64,000 nucleotides of DNA from Porticoccus sp965660005 (lineage in GTDB: Bacteria; Pseudomonadota; Gammaproteobacteria; Pseudomonadales; Porticoccaceae), in the NCBI RefSeq assembly GCF_965660005.1, contig NZ_CBFHYF010000002.1, positions 1 through 64,000 on the forward strand, in the 5' to 3' direction. A program made the position numbers and the translations under genes. Position 1 is the stretch's first letter; the number at the start of each line of letters is the position of its first letter. A model generated the notes under the pieces. The model was not told the DNA's origin. It ran no database searches and saw only the letters and a program-made list of their open reading frames with translations. Of this stretch, positions 48,052-56,382 are shown one piece after another.

Positions 48052-48080
48052 TTGACATAAAAATTTTAACAGTGTTAGAT
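48052..48080 (+). promoter_or_regulatory. Sigma-70 promoter with embedded operator for the HpaB-like gene
   Basis: A consensus TTGACA (48052-48057) and TTAGAT (48075-48080) stand 17 bases apart, predicting transcription from about 48087. That start lies inside an upstream in-frame ATG (48082), so the ATG at 48115, which has GAGAG eight bases before it, must be the translation start. The palindrome TAACAGTGTTA (48067-48077) covers the spacer and -10 box and would let a bound TetR protein block RNA polymerase. Confidence 0.7.
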
Positions 48081-48114
48081 TATGTCTGCAAAGAACCACT
48101 TGAGAGATTATTCC

Positions 48115-49635
48115 ATGCTGATGACAGCGGCTGAGTATCGTGAATCCCTGCGGCGCTATCAACCGAGGGTATTTATCAATGGCAGGCAGGTGGACAGTGT
48201 GGCGGATGAGCCACTGTTGGCCCCGGGTATTGCGGCGGTAGGCGTGACCTATGACTTTGCCTGCAATCTTCGCCATGCAGCATTGATGACCGCGACCCAG
48301 AGCACCTCCGGTAAGCAGGTCAACCGCATGTTGCATATCAATGAAACTGCCACCGATCTGCTGAGCAAACTGGAGGCGGTCAGGTTGGTGTGTGCTGAAT
48401 CCGGTTGTGCCCAGCGCTATCTGTCCCAGGACGGTCTGAATGCGCTGTTTCAGTCAACCCACCTGACGGATGCCAATCACGGCACCGATTACCACTCGCG
48501 TTTTCTCGCTTACCTGCATGAAGTTCAGCAACAGGATCTCACCCTGGGCGTGGCCATGACCGATGCCAAGGGCGACCGGTCCCGGCGACCTGGCCAGCAG
48601 GAAAATCCGGATACCTATGTGCATATCGTGGAGCGCCGGGTGGACGGGATTGTCATCAGTGGCACCAAAGCGATTGTTACCGGCGGACCCTACATGCATG
48701 AGTTTCTGGTGATGCCCTGTCGCACTCACACGGAAGAAGATGCCGACTTTGCTGTGGCCTGTGCTGTGCCGGTCGACGCGCCGGGGATTACCATCGTAGC
48801 CCGGCCCGCAGGTCGGCCCGGCGAGAGCGCGGCAAAATTCTCGGCCAAATATGGCCAGTCAACCGGCGTGGTCATTTTCGACAAGGTCTTCGTGCCCCAC
48901 GAGCGGGTGTTTCTGGCGGGTGAATACGAGGAGGGTGGTTTTTTGACCACCAGTTATGCCACCCACCACCGTCATTCCTGTATTGGTGCCCGGGCCGGTT
49001 TTGGTGATTTATTGATCGGTGCCGGCGCGCTGATCACCGAGGCCAACGGTCTGGATCCGGATCGCCACGGTCATATTCGGGATGCCATGGTGGAGCTGAT
49101 CACCATCACCGAAAGCTTTTTTGCCTGTGGTGTGGCCGCTTCGGTTTACTGCGTGCAGGACCCTGCCGGCGTGGCGATGCCGGACCCGGTTTTTGCCAAT
49201 ATCGGCAAGCTGTTGCTGGCCACCAAGATTTATGACATGCACAAACTGGCGCATTATGTGTCCGGCGGGTTGATCGTCTCCCTGCCCGGCCCCGATGAAG
49301 ATCACAATCCTGAAACCGCCGCATCACTGGCCGCTGTACTGGGTGGTCGACCGGATATTCCGGCGGCACAGCGCTTCGAAGTGGCCCGGTTTATCGAGGA
49401 TCTGACGGCTTCGCATCAGGGTGGCTGGTACTCGGTGATCTCGCTGCACGGCGGCGGCTCACCCGAGGCCATGAAGCGCGAGATCTGGCGCAACTACCCC
49501 GTCTATGAAAAGCAGAGTCTGGTGGAGCGATTGCTGGATCGCGGCGTGCTCGACGAGGGGCAGCGTCCTTCAAGACAGCCCGGCCGCTGCTGTATCAAGG
49601 GCTGTGACATGCCCGAGTCGCCGCCCGGAAAGTAG
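48115..49635 (+). CDS. HpaB/4-hydroxybutyryl-CoA dehydratase family protein
   Basis: 506-residue flavoprotein of the acyl-CoA-dehydrogenase fold. Strings such as GKQVNRMLHI, HGTDYHSRFL, AMTDAKGDRS and LHGGGSPEAMKREI align well with clostridial 4-hydroxybutyryl-CoA dehydratase, as I recall it. In that enzyme Cys99, Cys103, His292 and Cys299 hold a [4Fe-4S] cluster. Here Cys98 and His285 are kept, but Tyr102 and Ala292 replace the other two, so a standard cluster seems impossible. HpaB-type hydroxylases use reduced FAD; no flavin reductase lies nearby. The reaction and substrate are unknown. Divergent TetR regulation suggests induction by an aromatic or acyl compound. Confidence 0.8.
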   Translation: MLMTAAEYRESLRRYQPRVFINGRQVDSVADEPLLAPGIAAVGVTYDFACNLRHAALMTATQSTSGKQVNRMLHINETATDLLSKLEAVRLVCAESGCAQRYLSQDGLNALFQSTHLTDANHGTDYHSRFLAYLHEVQQQDLTLGVAMTDAKGDRSRRPGQQENPDTYVHIVERRVDGIVISGTKAIVTGGPYMHEFLVMPCRTHTEEDADFAVACAVPVDAPGITIVARPAGRPGESAAKFSAKYGQSTGVVIFDKVFVPHERVFLAGEYEEGGFLTTSYATHHRHSCIGARAGFGDLLIGAGALITEANGLDPDRHGHIRDAMVELITITESFFACGVAASVYCVQDPAGVAMPDPVFANIGKLLLATKIYDMHKLAHYVSGGLIVSLPGPDEDHNPETAASLAAVLGGRPDIPAAQRFEVARFIEDLTASHQGGWYSVISLHGGGSPEAMKREIWRNYPVYEKQSLVERLLDRGVLDEGQRPSRQPGRCCIKGCDMPESPPGK

Positions 49636-49758
49636 TGCACGGTTGTCGCTGGCAGAATCCTGCAGTCGCCGTGTATCAGGAGTCACTGTGTATCAGATTG
49701 CGACTAGGTCTGTTGTGCGGCATAGTAAGCCGCCATTGATCAGCACACAGGCCTTACC

Positions 49759-50421
49759 ATGACAGACTATCTGATAGCGCCCTCCATTCTCTCGGCTGAT
49801 TTTGCCCGACTGGGGGAGGAGGTGGACGCGGTTCTCGCAGCGGGCGCCGATGTTGTCCATTTCGACGTGATGGACAACCACTATGTGCCGAATTTGACCA
49901 TTGGCCCCATGGTTTGCAAGGCGTTGCGCAGCTACGGGATCGATGCACCAATCGATGTGCATCTGATGGTGGAGCCAGTGGATCAGCTGATCGGCGACTT
50001 TGCCGAGGCCGGTGCCAGCTGGATTACCTTTCACCCGGAGGCGTCAAGACATGTGGATCGTTCGCTGCAGTTAATTCGCGATGCCGGCTGCAAAGCCGGG
50101 TTGGTGCTCAACCCGGCCACCAGTCTCGAGCAGGTCAGGTATGTACTGGACAAGGTCGATATACTTCTGCTGATGTCGGTCAATCCGGGTTTTGGAGGAC
50201 AGAAATTTATTCCCGCGACACTCGGTAAATTGCGTGAGGCGAGAGCGCTGATTGACACCAGTGGTTGCGATATCCGGCTGGAAATTGACGGTGGTGTGAC
50301 GGTCGACAATATCCGCGCGATTGCCGATGCCGGTGCCGATACATTTGTCGCCGGTTCGGCTATTTTCGGTGCCGATAGCTACGTCGCTGCCATTGCGGCC
50401 ATGCGGTCTGTATTGCGTTGA
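49759..50421 (+). CDS. rpe: Ribulose-phosphate 3-epimerase
   Basis: Interconverts ribulose-5-phosphate and xylulose-5-phosphate in the pentose phosphate pathway. 220 residues, TIM barrel. APSILSADFARLGEEV at the start, HFDVMDNHYVPNLTIGP with the metal His and Asp, LMSVNPGFGGQKFI and the phosphate loop LEIDGGVTVDN mark the family. It lies before trpE, as in pseudomonads, but the phosphoglycolate phosphatase gene (gph) that usually separates rpe and trpE is absent. Confidence 0.95.
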   Translation: MTDYLIAPSILSADFARLGEEVDAVLAAGADVVHFDVMDNHYVPNLTIGPMVCKALRSYGIDAPIDVHLMVEPVDQLIGDFAEAGASWITFHPEASRHVDRSLQLIRDAGCKAGLVLNPATSLEQVRYVLDKVDILLLMSVNPGFGGQKFIPATLGKLREARALIDTSGCDIRLEIDGGVTVDNIRAIADAGADTFVAGSAIFGADSYVAAIAAMRSVLR

Positions 50422-50434
50422 ATGGTCGATGACT

Positions 50435-50634
50435 TTGCAGGTTCTGGTGAATCCATTAGAATGCGCCCTCTGACTGTTGGAGGGATCTGTGGTATCCGGT
50501 AGCGGCCAATCTTGTAGTTCTTCTGCACACCTCAGCTGGCGATGGCGCAGTTGCTGAAACCCGCTGCCTGAAGGGCGGCATCCCAACCGCCTGTTGTCTG
50601 ATACATCTGCGTCCAATGACGCAAGGGAATGACC
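50435..50634 (+). promoter_or_regulatory. Candidate trpE promoter and structured leader
   Basis: TTGCAG (50435-50440) and TAGAAT (50457-50462) are spaced 16 bases. The following leader holds several small hairpins, including GGGCGG/CCGCC near 50573-50593 and TGCGTC-CAAT-GACGCA just before the AAGGG ribosome site. Two short open frames (13 and 9 codons) contain no tryptophan codon, so this is not a classical trp attenuator peptide. No gph remnant is recognisable. Confidence 0.45.
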
Positions 50635-52101
50635 ATGACCCCGACAGAATTTGCCGCGCTGGCCGAGCAGAACTACAACCGCATTCCGGTGACCCGCGAG
50701 GTGCTGGCCGATCTCGAAACTCCCCTGTCCTGTTACCTTAAACTGGCTCGAGGCCCCTATTCCTATCTGTTTGAATCCGTTCAGGGTGGTGAAAAATGGG
50801 GGCGCTATTCGCTGATCGGTATGCCCGCCACCACCATTCTGAAAGTTTACGGCGATCAATTGACCATCGAGCGCGATGGTGAGCAGCTGGTCTCGCGAAC
50901 CACGGAAGATCCCCTACGGGAAATCGAGGAATTCCAGAGCAGTTACCGGATGCCGGAACTGCCGCAACTGCCGCGCTTTACCGGAGGACTGGTGGGCTAT
51001 TTCGGCTATGACACCGTTCGTTACATAGAGCCAAGGCTAAAGCAATGCGTGCCCCCGGATGCGTTGGGAACACCCGATATTCTGCTGATGGTGTCCGACG
51101 AAGTGGTGATTTTCGACAACCTGCTGGGCAAGTTGATTCTGGTGGTACATGAAGATGCCTCAGAACCGAATGCCTGGAACCTCGCCCAGGCCCGCCTGGA
51201 TGAGCTCGAAACCAAACTGGCCAAACCCCTGCTGGAACTGCCCCCTCTAAAAATGCAGGGCAGCGGTCTGCAGGAGTCGGCGTTTGTCTCGAGTTTCGGT
51301 GAGCAGAACTTCAAGCAGGCGGTCGACAAAATCAAGGATTATGTGCTGGCCGGTGATGTGATGCAGGTGGTTCCCTCCCAGCGCCTTTCCATGGATTTCG
51401 ACGCGGAGCCGCTCAACCTTTATCGCGCATTGCGCTGTCTGAACCCCTCGCCCTACCTCTATTATCTGGACATGGATGACTTTCAGATTGCCGGTTCCTC
51501 GCCGGAAATTCTGGCGCGACTCGAGGATGGCGAGGTGACCGTGCGACCGATTGCCGGCACCCGGCGCCGCGGCCACACGCCGGAGGAAGACCGTGCGCTG
51601 GAGGCGGATATGCTCGCTGACCCCAAGGAGATTGCCGAACATCTGATGCTGATTGACCTCGGCCGCAATGACGTGGGTCGTGTGGCACAGACGGGGACGG
51701 TCAAACTGACGGAAAAAATGTCGGTGGAGCGTTACTCCCATGTCATGCACATCATCTCCAATGTCACCGCACAGGTCATTCCGGGTACCACGGCTATTGA
51801 TGTGCTTCGGGCTACGCTACCTGCGGGAACCCTGAGCGGTGCACCGAAAATTCGCGCCATGGAAATCATCGACGAACTGGAACCGGTCAAGCGCGGTGTG
51901 TATGGCGGCGCGGTGGGTTATATCGGTTGGAATGGCAATATGGACACCGCCATTGCGATTCGCACGGCAGTAATCAAGGATGGCAAGCTGTATGTGCAGG
52001 CCGGTGCCGGCATTGTGGCGGACTCGGTGCCGGCACTGGAGTGGAAGGAAACCATGAACAAGGCCCGCGCCATTTTTCGCGCCGCTGATCTGGTCATCTG
52101 A
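50635..52101 (+). CDS. trpE: Anthranilate synthase component I
   Basis: Converts chorismate to anthranilate with ammonia from TrpG, the first committed step of tryptophan synthesis. 488 residues from the ATG at 50635, which has AAGGG seven bases upstream; the ATG six bases earlier is too close to it. Chorismate-binding motifs are in the C-terminal half: PSPYLYYLDMDDFQIAGSSP, PIAGTRRRGHTPEED, LIDLGRNDVGRV and GTLSGAPKIRAMEIIDELE. The N-terminal domain includes the LLES-type allosteric region as CYLKLARGPYSYLFESV, so tryptophan feedback is likely. trpG follows 11 bases later. Confidence 0.96.
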   Translation: MTPTEFAALAEQNYNRIPVTREVLADLETPLSCYLKLARGPYSYLFESVQGGEKWGRYSLIGMPATTILKVYGDQLTIERDGEQLVSRTTEDPLREIEEFQSSYRMPELPQLPRFTGGLVGYFGYDTVRYIEPRLKQCVPPDALGTPDILLMVSDEVVIFDNLLGKLILVVHEDASEPNAWNLAQARLDELETKLAKPLLELPPLKMQGSGLQESAFVSSFGEQNFKQAVDKIKDYVLAGDVMQVVPSQRLSMDFDAEPLNLYRALRCLNPSPYLYYLDMDDFQIAGSSPEILARLEDGEVTVRPIAGTRRRGHTPEEDRALEADMLADPKEIAEHLMLIDLGRNDVGRVAQTGTVKLTEKMSVERYSHVMHIISNVTAQVIPGTTAIDVLRATLPAGTLSGAPKIRAMEIIDELEPVKRGVYGGAVGYIGWNGNMDTAIAIRTAVIKDGKLYVQAGAGIVADSVPALEWKETMNKARAIFRAADLVI

Positions 52102-52112
52102 GGAGTGCTGCC

Positions 52113-52694
52113 GTGATACTGATGATCGATAACTACGACTCCTTTACCTACAACGTGGTCCAGTACCTCGGTGAGCTGAAAGCCGATGTGCAGGTCTTTC
52201 GCAATGATGAGATCACCATTGCCGAGATAGAGGCCATGGCACCGGAAAAAATCGTGATTTCGCCGGGCCCATGCACTCCCAACGAGGCCGGTATTTCTGT
52301 GGCGCTGGTGAAAACCTTTGCTGGAAAAATTCCCATGCTGGGTATCTGTCTGGGGCACCAGAGTATCGGCCAGGCGTTTGGTGCCAGGGTGGTGCGTGCC
52401 CGACAGGTAATGCACGGTAAAACCTCATCGATTTATCATGCGGATGTCGGGGTGTTTCGCGGCTTGTCCAATCCCTTCGAGGCCACCCGTTACCACTCTC
52501 TGATAGTGGAGCGCGAGACGCTGCCGGATTGTTTTGAAATTACAGCCTGGACCCGAACCGAGGACGGTCAGGTCGATGAAATTATGGGCTTGCGTCACCG
52601 CGATTATGATATTGAGGGGGTGCAGTTCCACCCGGAATCCATTCTCACCGAGCACGGTCATGACCTGTTGCGCAACTTTCTCCGGGGCGGATAA
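52113..52694 (+). CDS. trpG: Anthranilate synthase glutamine amidotransferase component
   Basis: Class I glutamine amidotransferase of 193 residues. It starts MILMIDNYDSFTYNVVQYL from a GTG; the catalytic Cys is in MLGICLGHQSIGQAFG, and the His-Glu pair in VQFHPESILTEHG. In some relatives it also serves aminodeoxychorismate synthase (pabA). Placed between trpE and trpD in a contiguous trpEGDC operon. Confidence 0.95.
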   Translation: MILMIDNYDSFTYNVVQYLGELKADVQVFRNDEITIAEIEAMAPEKIVISPGPCTPNEAGISVALVKTFAGKIPMLGICLGHQSIGQAFGARVVRARQVMHGKTSSIYHADVGVFRGLSNPFEATRYHSLIVERETLPDCFEITAWTRTEDGQVDEIMGLRHRDYDIEGVQFHPESILTEHGHDLLRNFLRGG

Positions 52695-52697
52695 AAA

Positions 52698-53729
52698 ATG
52701 CACATACAGCAAGCGATAGCCAGAGTCCTTGAGCGTCGGGACCTCGATGCCAGCGAGATGCGGCTGGTGATGCAGCAGATTATGACCGGTGGCGCTACGG
52801 CGGCCCAGATCGGTGGCTTTCTGGTGGGATTGCGCATGAAAGGAGAATCTGTTGCGGAAATCACCGGTGCTGCACAGGTGATGCGTGAGCTGGCAACTCC
52901 GGTTGTGATAACCGGTGATCATCTGGTCGATATTGTCGGCACCGGCGGCGACAGTGCCGGTATCTTCAATGTCTCTACAGCGAGCAGCTTTGTGGCGGCG
53001 GCGGCGGGTGCAAGGGTAGCCAAGCATGGCAACCGCTCAGTGAGCAGCAAAAGCGGCAGTGCCGATCTGTTGGAATGTGCGGGAGTGCAACTGGACCTTT
53101 CGCCCGAAGAAGTGGCGCTCTGTGTTGAAGAGGTCGGTATCGGTTTCATGTTTGCGGTGAACCATCACAGTGCCATGAAATATGCCATTGGTCCCAGGCG
53201 CGAGCTTGGCGTGAGGACCGTATTCAACCTGCTTGGACCCCTGACCAATCCGGCCGGGGTGCCGAATATGTTGCTGGGTGTCTATGACCGCCACTGGCTG
53301 AAACCGGTGGCTGAGGTGATGCGCGAACTGGGTGCCGGGCATGTACTGGTGGTGCATGCCACAGACGGGCTCGATGAAATCAGTATTGCCGCCGACACGC
53401 TGGTGGGCGAGTTGAAAGATGGCGAAATTGTCGAATATATGATTCGGCCGGAGGATTTCGGTTTTCAGCGTGGCTCGCTGGACAGTCTGAAGGTGAGTGA
53501 TGCCAGGGATAGCCTGGATAAGGTCAGGTCTGCTCTTTCTGAGAAAGGGGGCGCAGCCTCGGACATGGTGGCATTGAATGCCGGTGCTGCACTCTATGCA
53601 GCGGGGGTTGCTGAGGATCTGGCGGAAGGCGTCAGCCTGGCCCAGGATGCGCTCGGCAGCGGCCTCGCAAAAGCCAAAATGGGCGACCTGGCAGCCTTCA
53701 CTCGCTGTCTCAAGGCGCTGGATAGATGA
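52698..53729 (+). CDS. trpD: Anthranilate phosphoribosyltransferase
   Basis: Transfers phosphoribose from PRPP to anthranilate. 343 residues. The PRPP loop DIVGTGGDSAGIFNVSTAS is near residues 75-93, followed by KHGNRSVSSKSGSADLLE and HHSAMKYAIGPRRELGVRT-like text that lines the anthranilate pocket. Begins three bases after trpG; its stop overlaps the trpC start. Confidence 0.95.
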   Translation: MHIQQAIARVLERRDLDASEMRLVMQQIMTGGATAAQIGGFLVGLRMKGESVAEITGAAQVMRELATPVVITGDHLVDIVGTGGDSAGIFNVSTASSFVAAAAGARVAKHGNRSVSSKSGSADLLECAGVQLDLSPEEVALCVEEVGIGFMFAVNHHSAMKYAIGPRRELGVRTVFNLLGPLTNPAGVPNMLLGVYDRHWLKPVAEVMRELGAGHVLVVHATDGLDEISIAADTLVGELKDGEIVEYMIRPEDFGFQRGSLDSLKVSDARDSLDKVRSALSEKGGAASDMVALNAGAALYAAGVAEDLAEGVSLAQDALGSGLAKAKMGDLAAFTRCLKALDR

Positions 53730-54535
53730 TGAATACTGCTCTGGATACACCGACTGTGTTGAAAAAAATCCTCGATCACAAAATTGAATCAGTCAACCGT
53801 CGAAAGGTAAAGGCTTCAATGGATCAGCTCAGGGAGCAATGCCGGGAGCCGCGTGAAGTTCGCGGTTTTTCCGCTGCCTTGCAGCACAAGCTTGACCAGG
53901 GGCTTGCGGCGGTGATTGCCGAAGTAAAAAAAGCATCCCCCAGCAAGGGGCTTATCAGGGAAGATTTTGATCCGGTGAGTATTGCACGAAGTTATGAAAA
54001 AGGCGGAGCAGCCTGCCTGTCGGTGCTCACGGAAGAAGCCTTTTTTCTCGGTGCTGACGAGTATTTAAAGATGGCCCGGGAAGCCACCCGGTTGCCCGTA
54101 CTGCGCAAGGACTTCGTTATTGATCCATACCAGGTCTACGAATCCTACGTGCTGGGTGCCGATTGTATTCTGTTGATTGTGGCCGCACTTGAGCAGCCCC
54201 TGCTGGAGGAGCTTCACGATATTGCCGTGGGACTGGGCATGGATGTGCTGGTTGAAGTGCACAATGAAGCGGAGCTCGATCGGGGCCTGTTGATTGAAAA
54301 TCCCATGATCGGTATCAATAACCGCGATCTGAAAACATTTGAGACAACCCTCGAGACCACTTTTCGGCTGCTGGAAAAAATCCCCGAGGATCGTATTGTG
54401 ATCACGGAAAGTGGAATTCTCACTATAGATGACGTCGCCGCTATGCGGGGGCATAACGTCAATACCTTTCTGGTTGGTGAGACGTTTATGCGCGCCGAGG
54501 AGCCGGGCCTGAAATTACTGGAAATGTTTAATTAG
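53726..54535 (+). CDS. trpC: Indole-3-glycerol phosphate synthase
   Basis: Closes the pyrrole ring of tryptophan precursors. 269 residues, TIM barrel, not fused to TrpF. Catalytic residues lie in AVIAEVKKASPSKGLIRE (Lys near residue 60), VLRKDFVIDPYQVYES, EVHNEAELD, IGINNRDLKTFE and the GESGI-like ITESGIL. The ATG pair at 53726/53729 overlaps the trpD stop. trpF, trpA and trpB are outside the window. It converges on vfr. Confidence 0.95.
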   Translation: MMNTALDTPTVLKKILDHKIESVNRRKVKASMDQLREQCREPREVRGFSAALQHKLDQGLAAVIAEVKKASPSKGLIREDFDPVSIARSYEKGGAACLSVLTEEAFFLGADEYLKMAREATRLPVLRKDFVIDPYQVYESYVLGADCILLIVAALEQPLLEELHDIAVGLGMDVLVEVHNEAELDRGLLIENPMIGINNRDLKTFETTLETTFRLLEKIPEDRIVITESGILTIDDVAAMRGHNVNTFLVGETFMRAEEPGLKLLEMFN

Positions 54536-54661
54536 GGCGAGCCAGCTGGGCAGATGAAGGCGGAGTTGTTTCCGGTGTTGCGCGATATGTTCTTTTGCCC
54601 GATATTGGATATCACCGGTTGTCTTAGAGGACTCCCGGCTTAGGTTTAATGGTTGACGGTC

Positions 54662-55384
54662 CTAGCGGGTACCGAATAAGATCATGGTTTTGCCTTTCAC
54701 CGATACCAGCCCCTGATCCTCAAGGGTTTTCAGCACCCGGCCAACCATTTCCCGGGAGCAACCCACAATCCTGCCGATTTCCTGGCGAGTAATTTTGATC
54801 TGCATTCCATTGGGGTGGGTCATCGCATCGGGTTCTTTGCAAAGATCCAGTAGTGTTCGCGCGACTCGGCCAGTGACGTCAAGAAACGCCAGATCACCTA
54901 CTTTCCGGGTGGTATCACGAAGGCGTTTGGCCATTTGTACGCCGATGGCAAAGAGAAACTCGGGATACTGGTTGGACAGCTCCTGAAACTTGCCGTAACT
55001 GATTTCACCGACTTCACATTCCGTTTTGGCGCGAATCCAGGCACTGCGATCCGGCTGCTTGAATAGCCCCATTTCACCAAAAAAATCACCCTCATTCAGG
55101 TATGCCACAATCATCTCCCGACCATCGTCGTCTTCAATCAGCACAGTGACTGAGCCCTTGATGATATAGGAGAGGGTATCGCCTTCATCGCCTGCATAGA
55201 TAATGGTGCTTTTAGCCGGGTATTTTCTTCGGTGGCAGTGGGCGAGGAATGCTTCCGCATTTGGCATGTGGGGTGTAATGGGTGCGGGTGCCAACTTGGC
55301 GTCCTCCTCAAGCTGATGTTTTTCGAACAGAGAACCCATTATGGGCACAAACGCCTCGTCGGCCAAGTTGGATTTTGTCATCAT
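54662..55384 (-). CDS. vfr: cAMP-responsive global regulator (Vfr/CRP)
   Basis: CRP-family regulator of 240 residues, close to P. aeruginosa Vfr. The cAMP pocket has EDDDGREMIVAYLNEGDFFGEMG and the Arg-Ser pair in DRSAWIRAK; RVARTLLDLC and the helix-turn-helix GRIVGCSREMVGRVLKTLE complete it. The start at 55384 has AAGGAG six bases upstream and yields an N-terminal extension of about 35 residues compared with the 214-residue Vfr. Vfr controls type IV pilus and Pil-Chp genes in Pseudomonas, so a link to the 9.5-26 kb genes is plausible. Divergent from osmC. Confidence 0.93.
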   Translation of the reverse strand: MMTKSNLADEAFVPIMGSLFEKHQLEEDAKLAPAPITPHMPNAEAFLAHCHRRKYPAKSTIIYAGDEGDTLSYIIKGSVTVLIEDDDGREMIVAYLNEGDFFGEMGLFKQPDRSAWIRAKTECEVGEISYGKFQELSNQYPEFLFAIGVQMAKRLRDTTRKVGDLAFLDVTGRVARTLLDLCKEPDAMTHPNGMQIKITRQEIGRIVGCSREMVGRVLKTLEDQGLVSVKGKTMILFGTR

Positions 55385-55489
55385 CCATTTCTCCTTATTG
55401 TGAAATCCATGTATCTGGCCAGACGATTCTAAGAGTAACAGCACATCAATTATGTTAGCCTCTTGGCAAATTTTCGATTGAGTAACAGC

Positions 55490-55909
55490 ATGAAAGCAAA
55501 AGTGATTTGGGGTGGCGATGTAAAATTCACTGCAGAAACGGAAACAGGGCATCAGGTTGTGATGGATGGTCCGCCGGATCACGGTGGCACCAATCAGGGG
55601 CCGCGTCCCATGGAAATGGTTCTCTGTGGTATGGGTGGTTGCTCATCGTTTGATGTGGTGCATATTCTCAAAAAGAGTCGCCAGGATGTAACAGGTTGTG
55701 TGGCAGAAATTGCGGCGCAACGTGCGGATGATGTACCCGCAGTTTTCACCGCCATTCATATTCACTTCGTGGTGACGGGTCGCGGCCTGAAGGAGAATCT
55801 GGTGAGTAACGCGGTGAAACTGTCCGCAGAAAAGTACTGTTCCGCATCCATCATGTTGTCCAGAGGTGGAGTGGAAATAACCCACAGCTACGAAATCCAT
55901 TCTGCCTGA
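55490..55909 (+). CDS. OsmC family protein
   Basis: 139-residue protein from the ATG at 55490 (MKAKVIWGGD). OsmC/Ohr fold; one conserved Cys is in MVLCGMGGCSSFDVV and another in SAEKYCSASIM, the arrangement of YhfA-like OsmC proteins. These are thiol-based peroxidases or of unknown function. Located next to vfr, as in P. aeruginosa. Confidence 0.88.
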   Translation: MKAKVIWGGDVKFTAETETGHQVVMDGPPDHGGTNQGPRPMEMVLCGMGGCSSFDVVHILKKSRQDVTGCVAEIAAQRADDVPAVFTAIHIHFVVTGRGLKENLVSNAVKLSAEKYCSASIMLSRGGVEITHSYEIHSA

Positions 55910-55977
55910 AGCCTCGAACTGGGCCACCCTACTGCTTGACCGGCCCTGCTGACTCCACCGGCTCCTTACCCGTGGGT

Positions 55978-56001
55978 AAAAAAAGGGCAGCGGAGCTGCC
56001 C
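55978..56001 (-). terminator. Terminator of small-RNA unit 2
   Basis: On the minus strand GGGCAGC, a TCC loop and GCTGCCC are followed by seven T residues. No leftward protein gene precedes it within the window, so it must end some other leftward transcript. Confidence 0.75.
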
Positions 56002-56097
56002 AAGGGATTCTAAGAGAGGTGAGGGAGGCAAAAAAGTATCAACGATTTGTTTGAATGGCAGACGCTGGTGTTGAAAAAGCCTAAGAAATCAAACGAT
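55978..56097 (-). ncRNA. Putative small RNA, unit 2 (about 120 nt)
   Basis: Predicted leftward transcript from about 56097 to 55978. It follows a promoter with -35 ATTGAA-complement and -10 TATAGT and ends in a strong terminator. The 3' half before the terminator is pyrimidine-rich (GCCUCCCUCACCUCUCUUAG), able to pair with Shine-Dalgarno sequences, as in several trans-acting bacterial small RNAs. No Rfam family is recognised by eye. Confidence 0.45.
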
Positions 56098-56103
56098 GGA
56101 ATA

Positions 56104-56141
56104 ACTATAAATCCCGCCTAACCATGATTGAAATGTATTAA
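56104..56141 (-). promoter_or_regulatory. Promoter of small-RNA unit 2
   Basis: Minus strand TTAATACATTTCAATCAT (56141-56124), 14 bases, then TATAGT (56109-56104). It matches the unit-1 promoter in 16 of 18 positions of the upstream element and in spacing. Within the element TTCAAT would be a weak -35 box, 17 bases from the -10, so an activator may be needed. Confidence 0.55.
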
Positions 56142-56184
56142 ATTTATCTGCTTTATTCCCTGTATTTATGTATGCGCTGCACAC

Positions 56185-56210
56185 AAAAAACAGGCAGCTT
56201 GCGCTGCCTG
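56185..56210 (-). terminator. Terminator of small-RNA unit 1
   Basis: On the minus strand CAGGCAGC, a GCAA tetraloop and GCTGCCTG are followed by six T residues: a perfect eight-base stem, among the best terminators in the window. It has no leftward coding gene upstream of it. Confidence 0.85.
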
Positions 56211-56376
56211 AAAAGATATAGAGGGAGTAAGAGAACTACACTTGAATGGCCTGATAATTCGATACTGGGAGTATGTTACTCATCCGGCACATTCTCGAGA
56301 CTTCGGGTTCGGCGACACCGGATTTCCAGTGAGGGGGGTCGCTTGGTGAAGATCACTCCTCAGCCCCGCTTGCTAC
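56185..56376 (-). ncRNA. Putative small RNA, unit 1 (about 190 nt)
   Basis: Predicted leftward transcript from about 56376 to 56185. It would contain a hairpin GAGTA-ACA-TACTC (56281-56269) and three GGA motifs upstream of a CU-rich stretch (CUCUUACUCCCUC) before the terminator hairpin. The CUCCCUC word is shared with unit 2, although the 5' parts are not alike. No known family recognised; an Rsm-type protein-sequestering RNA is one possibility because of the GGA motifs, but the evidence is thin. Confidence 0.5.
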
Positions 56377-56382
56377 AGTTTC

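Noticed and set aside
50462..50634. Possible trp leader peptide before trpE
   Set aside because: The short open frames have no tryptophan codons, and the hairpins are not followed by a T-run, so a classical attenuator is not supported.
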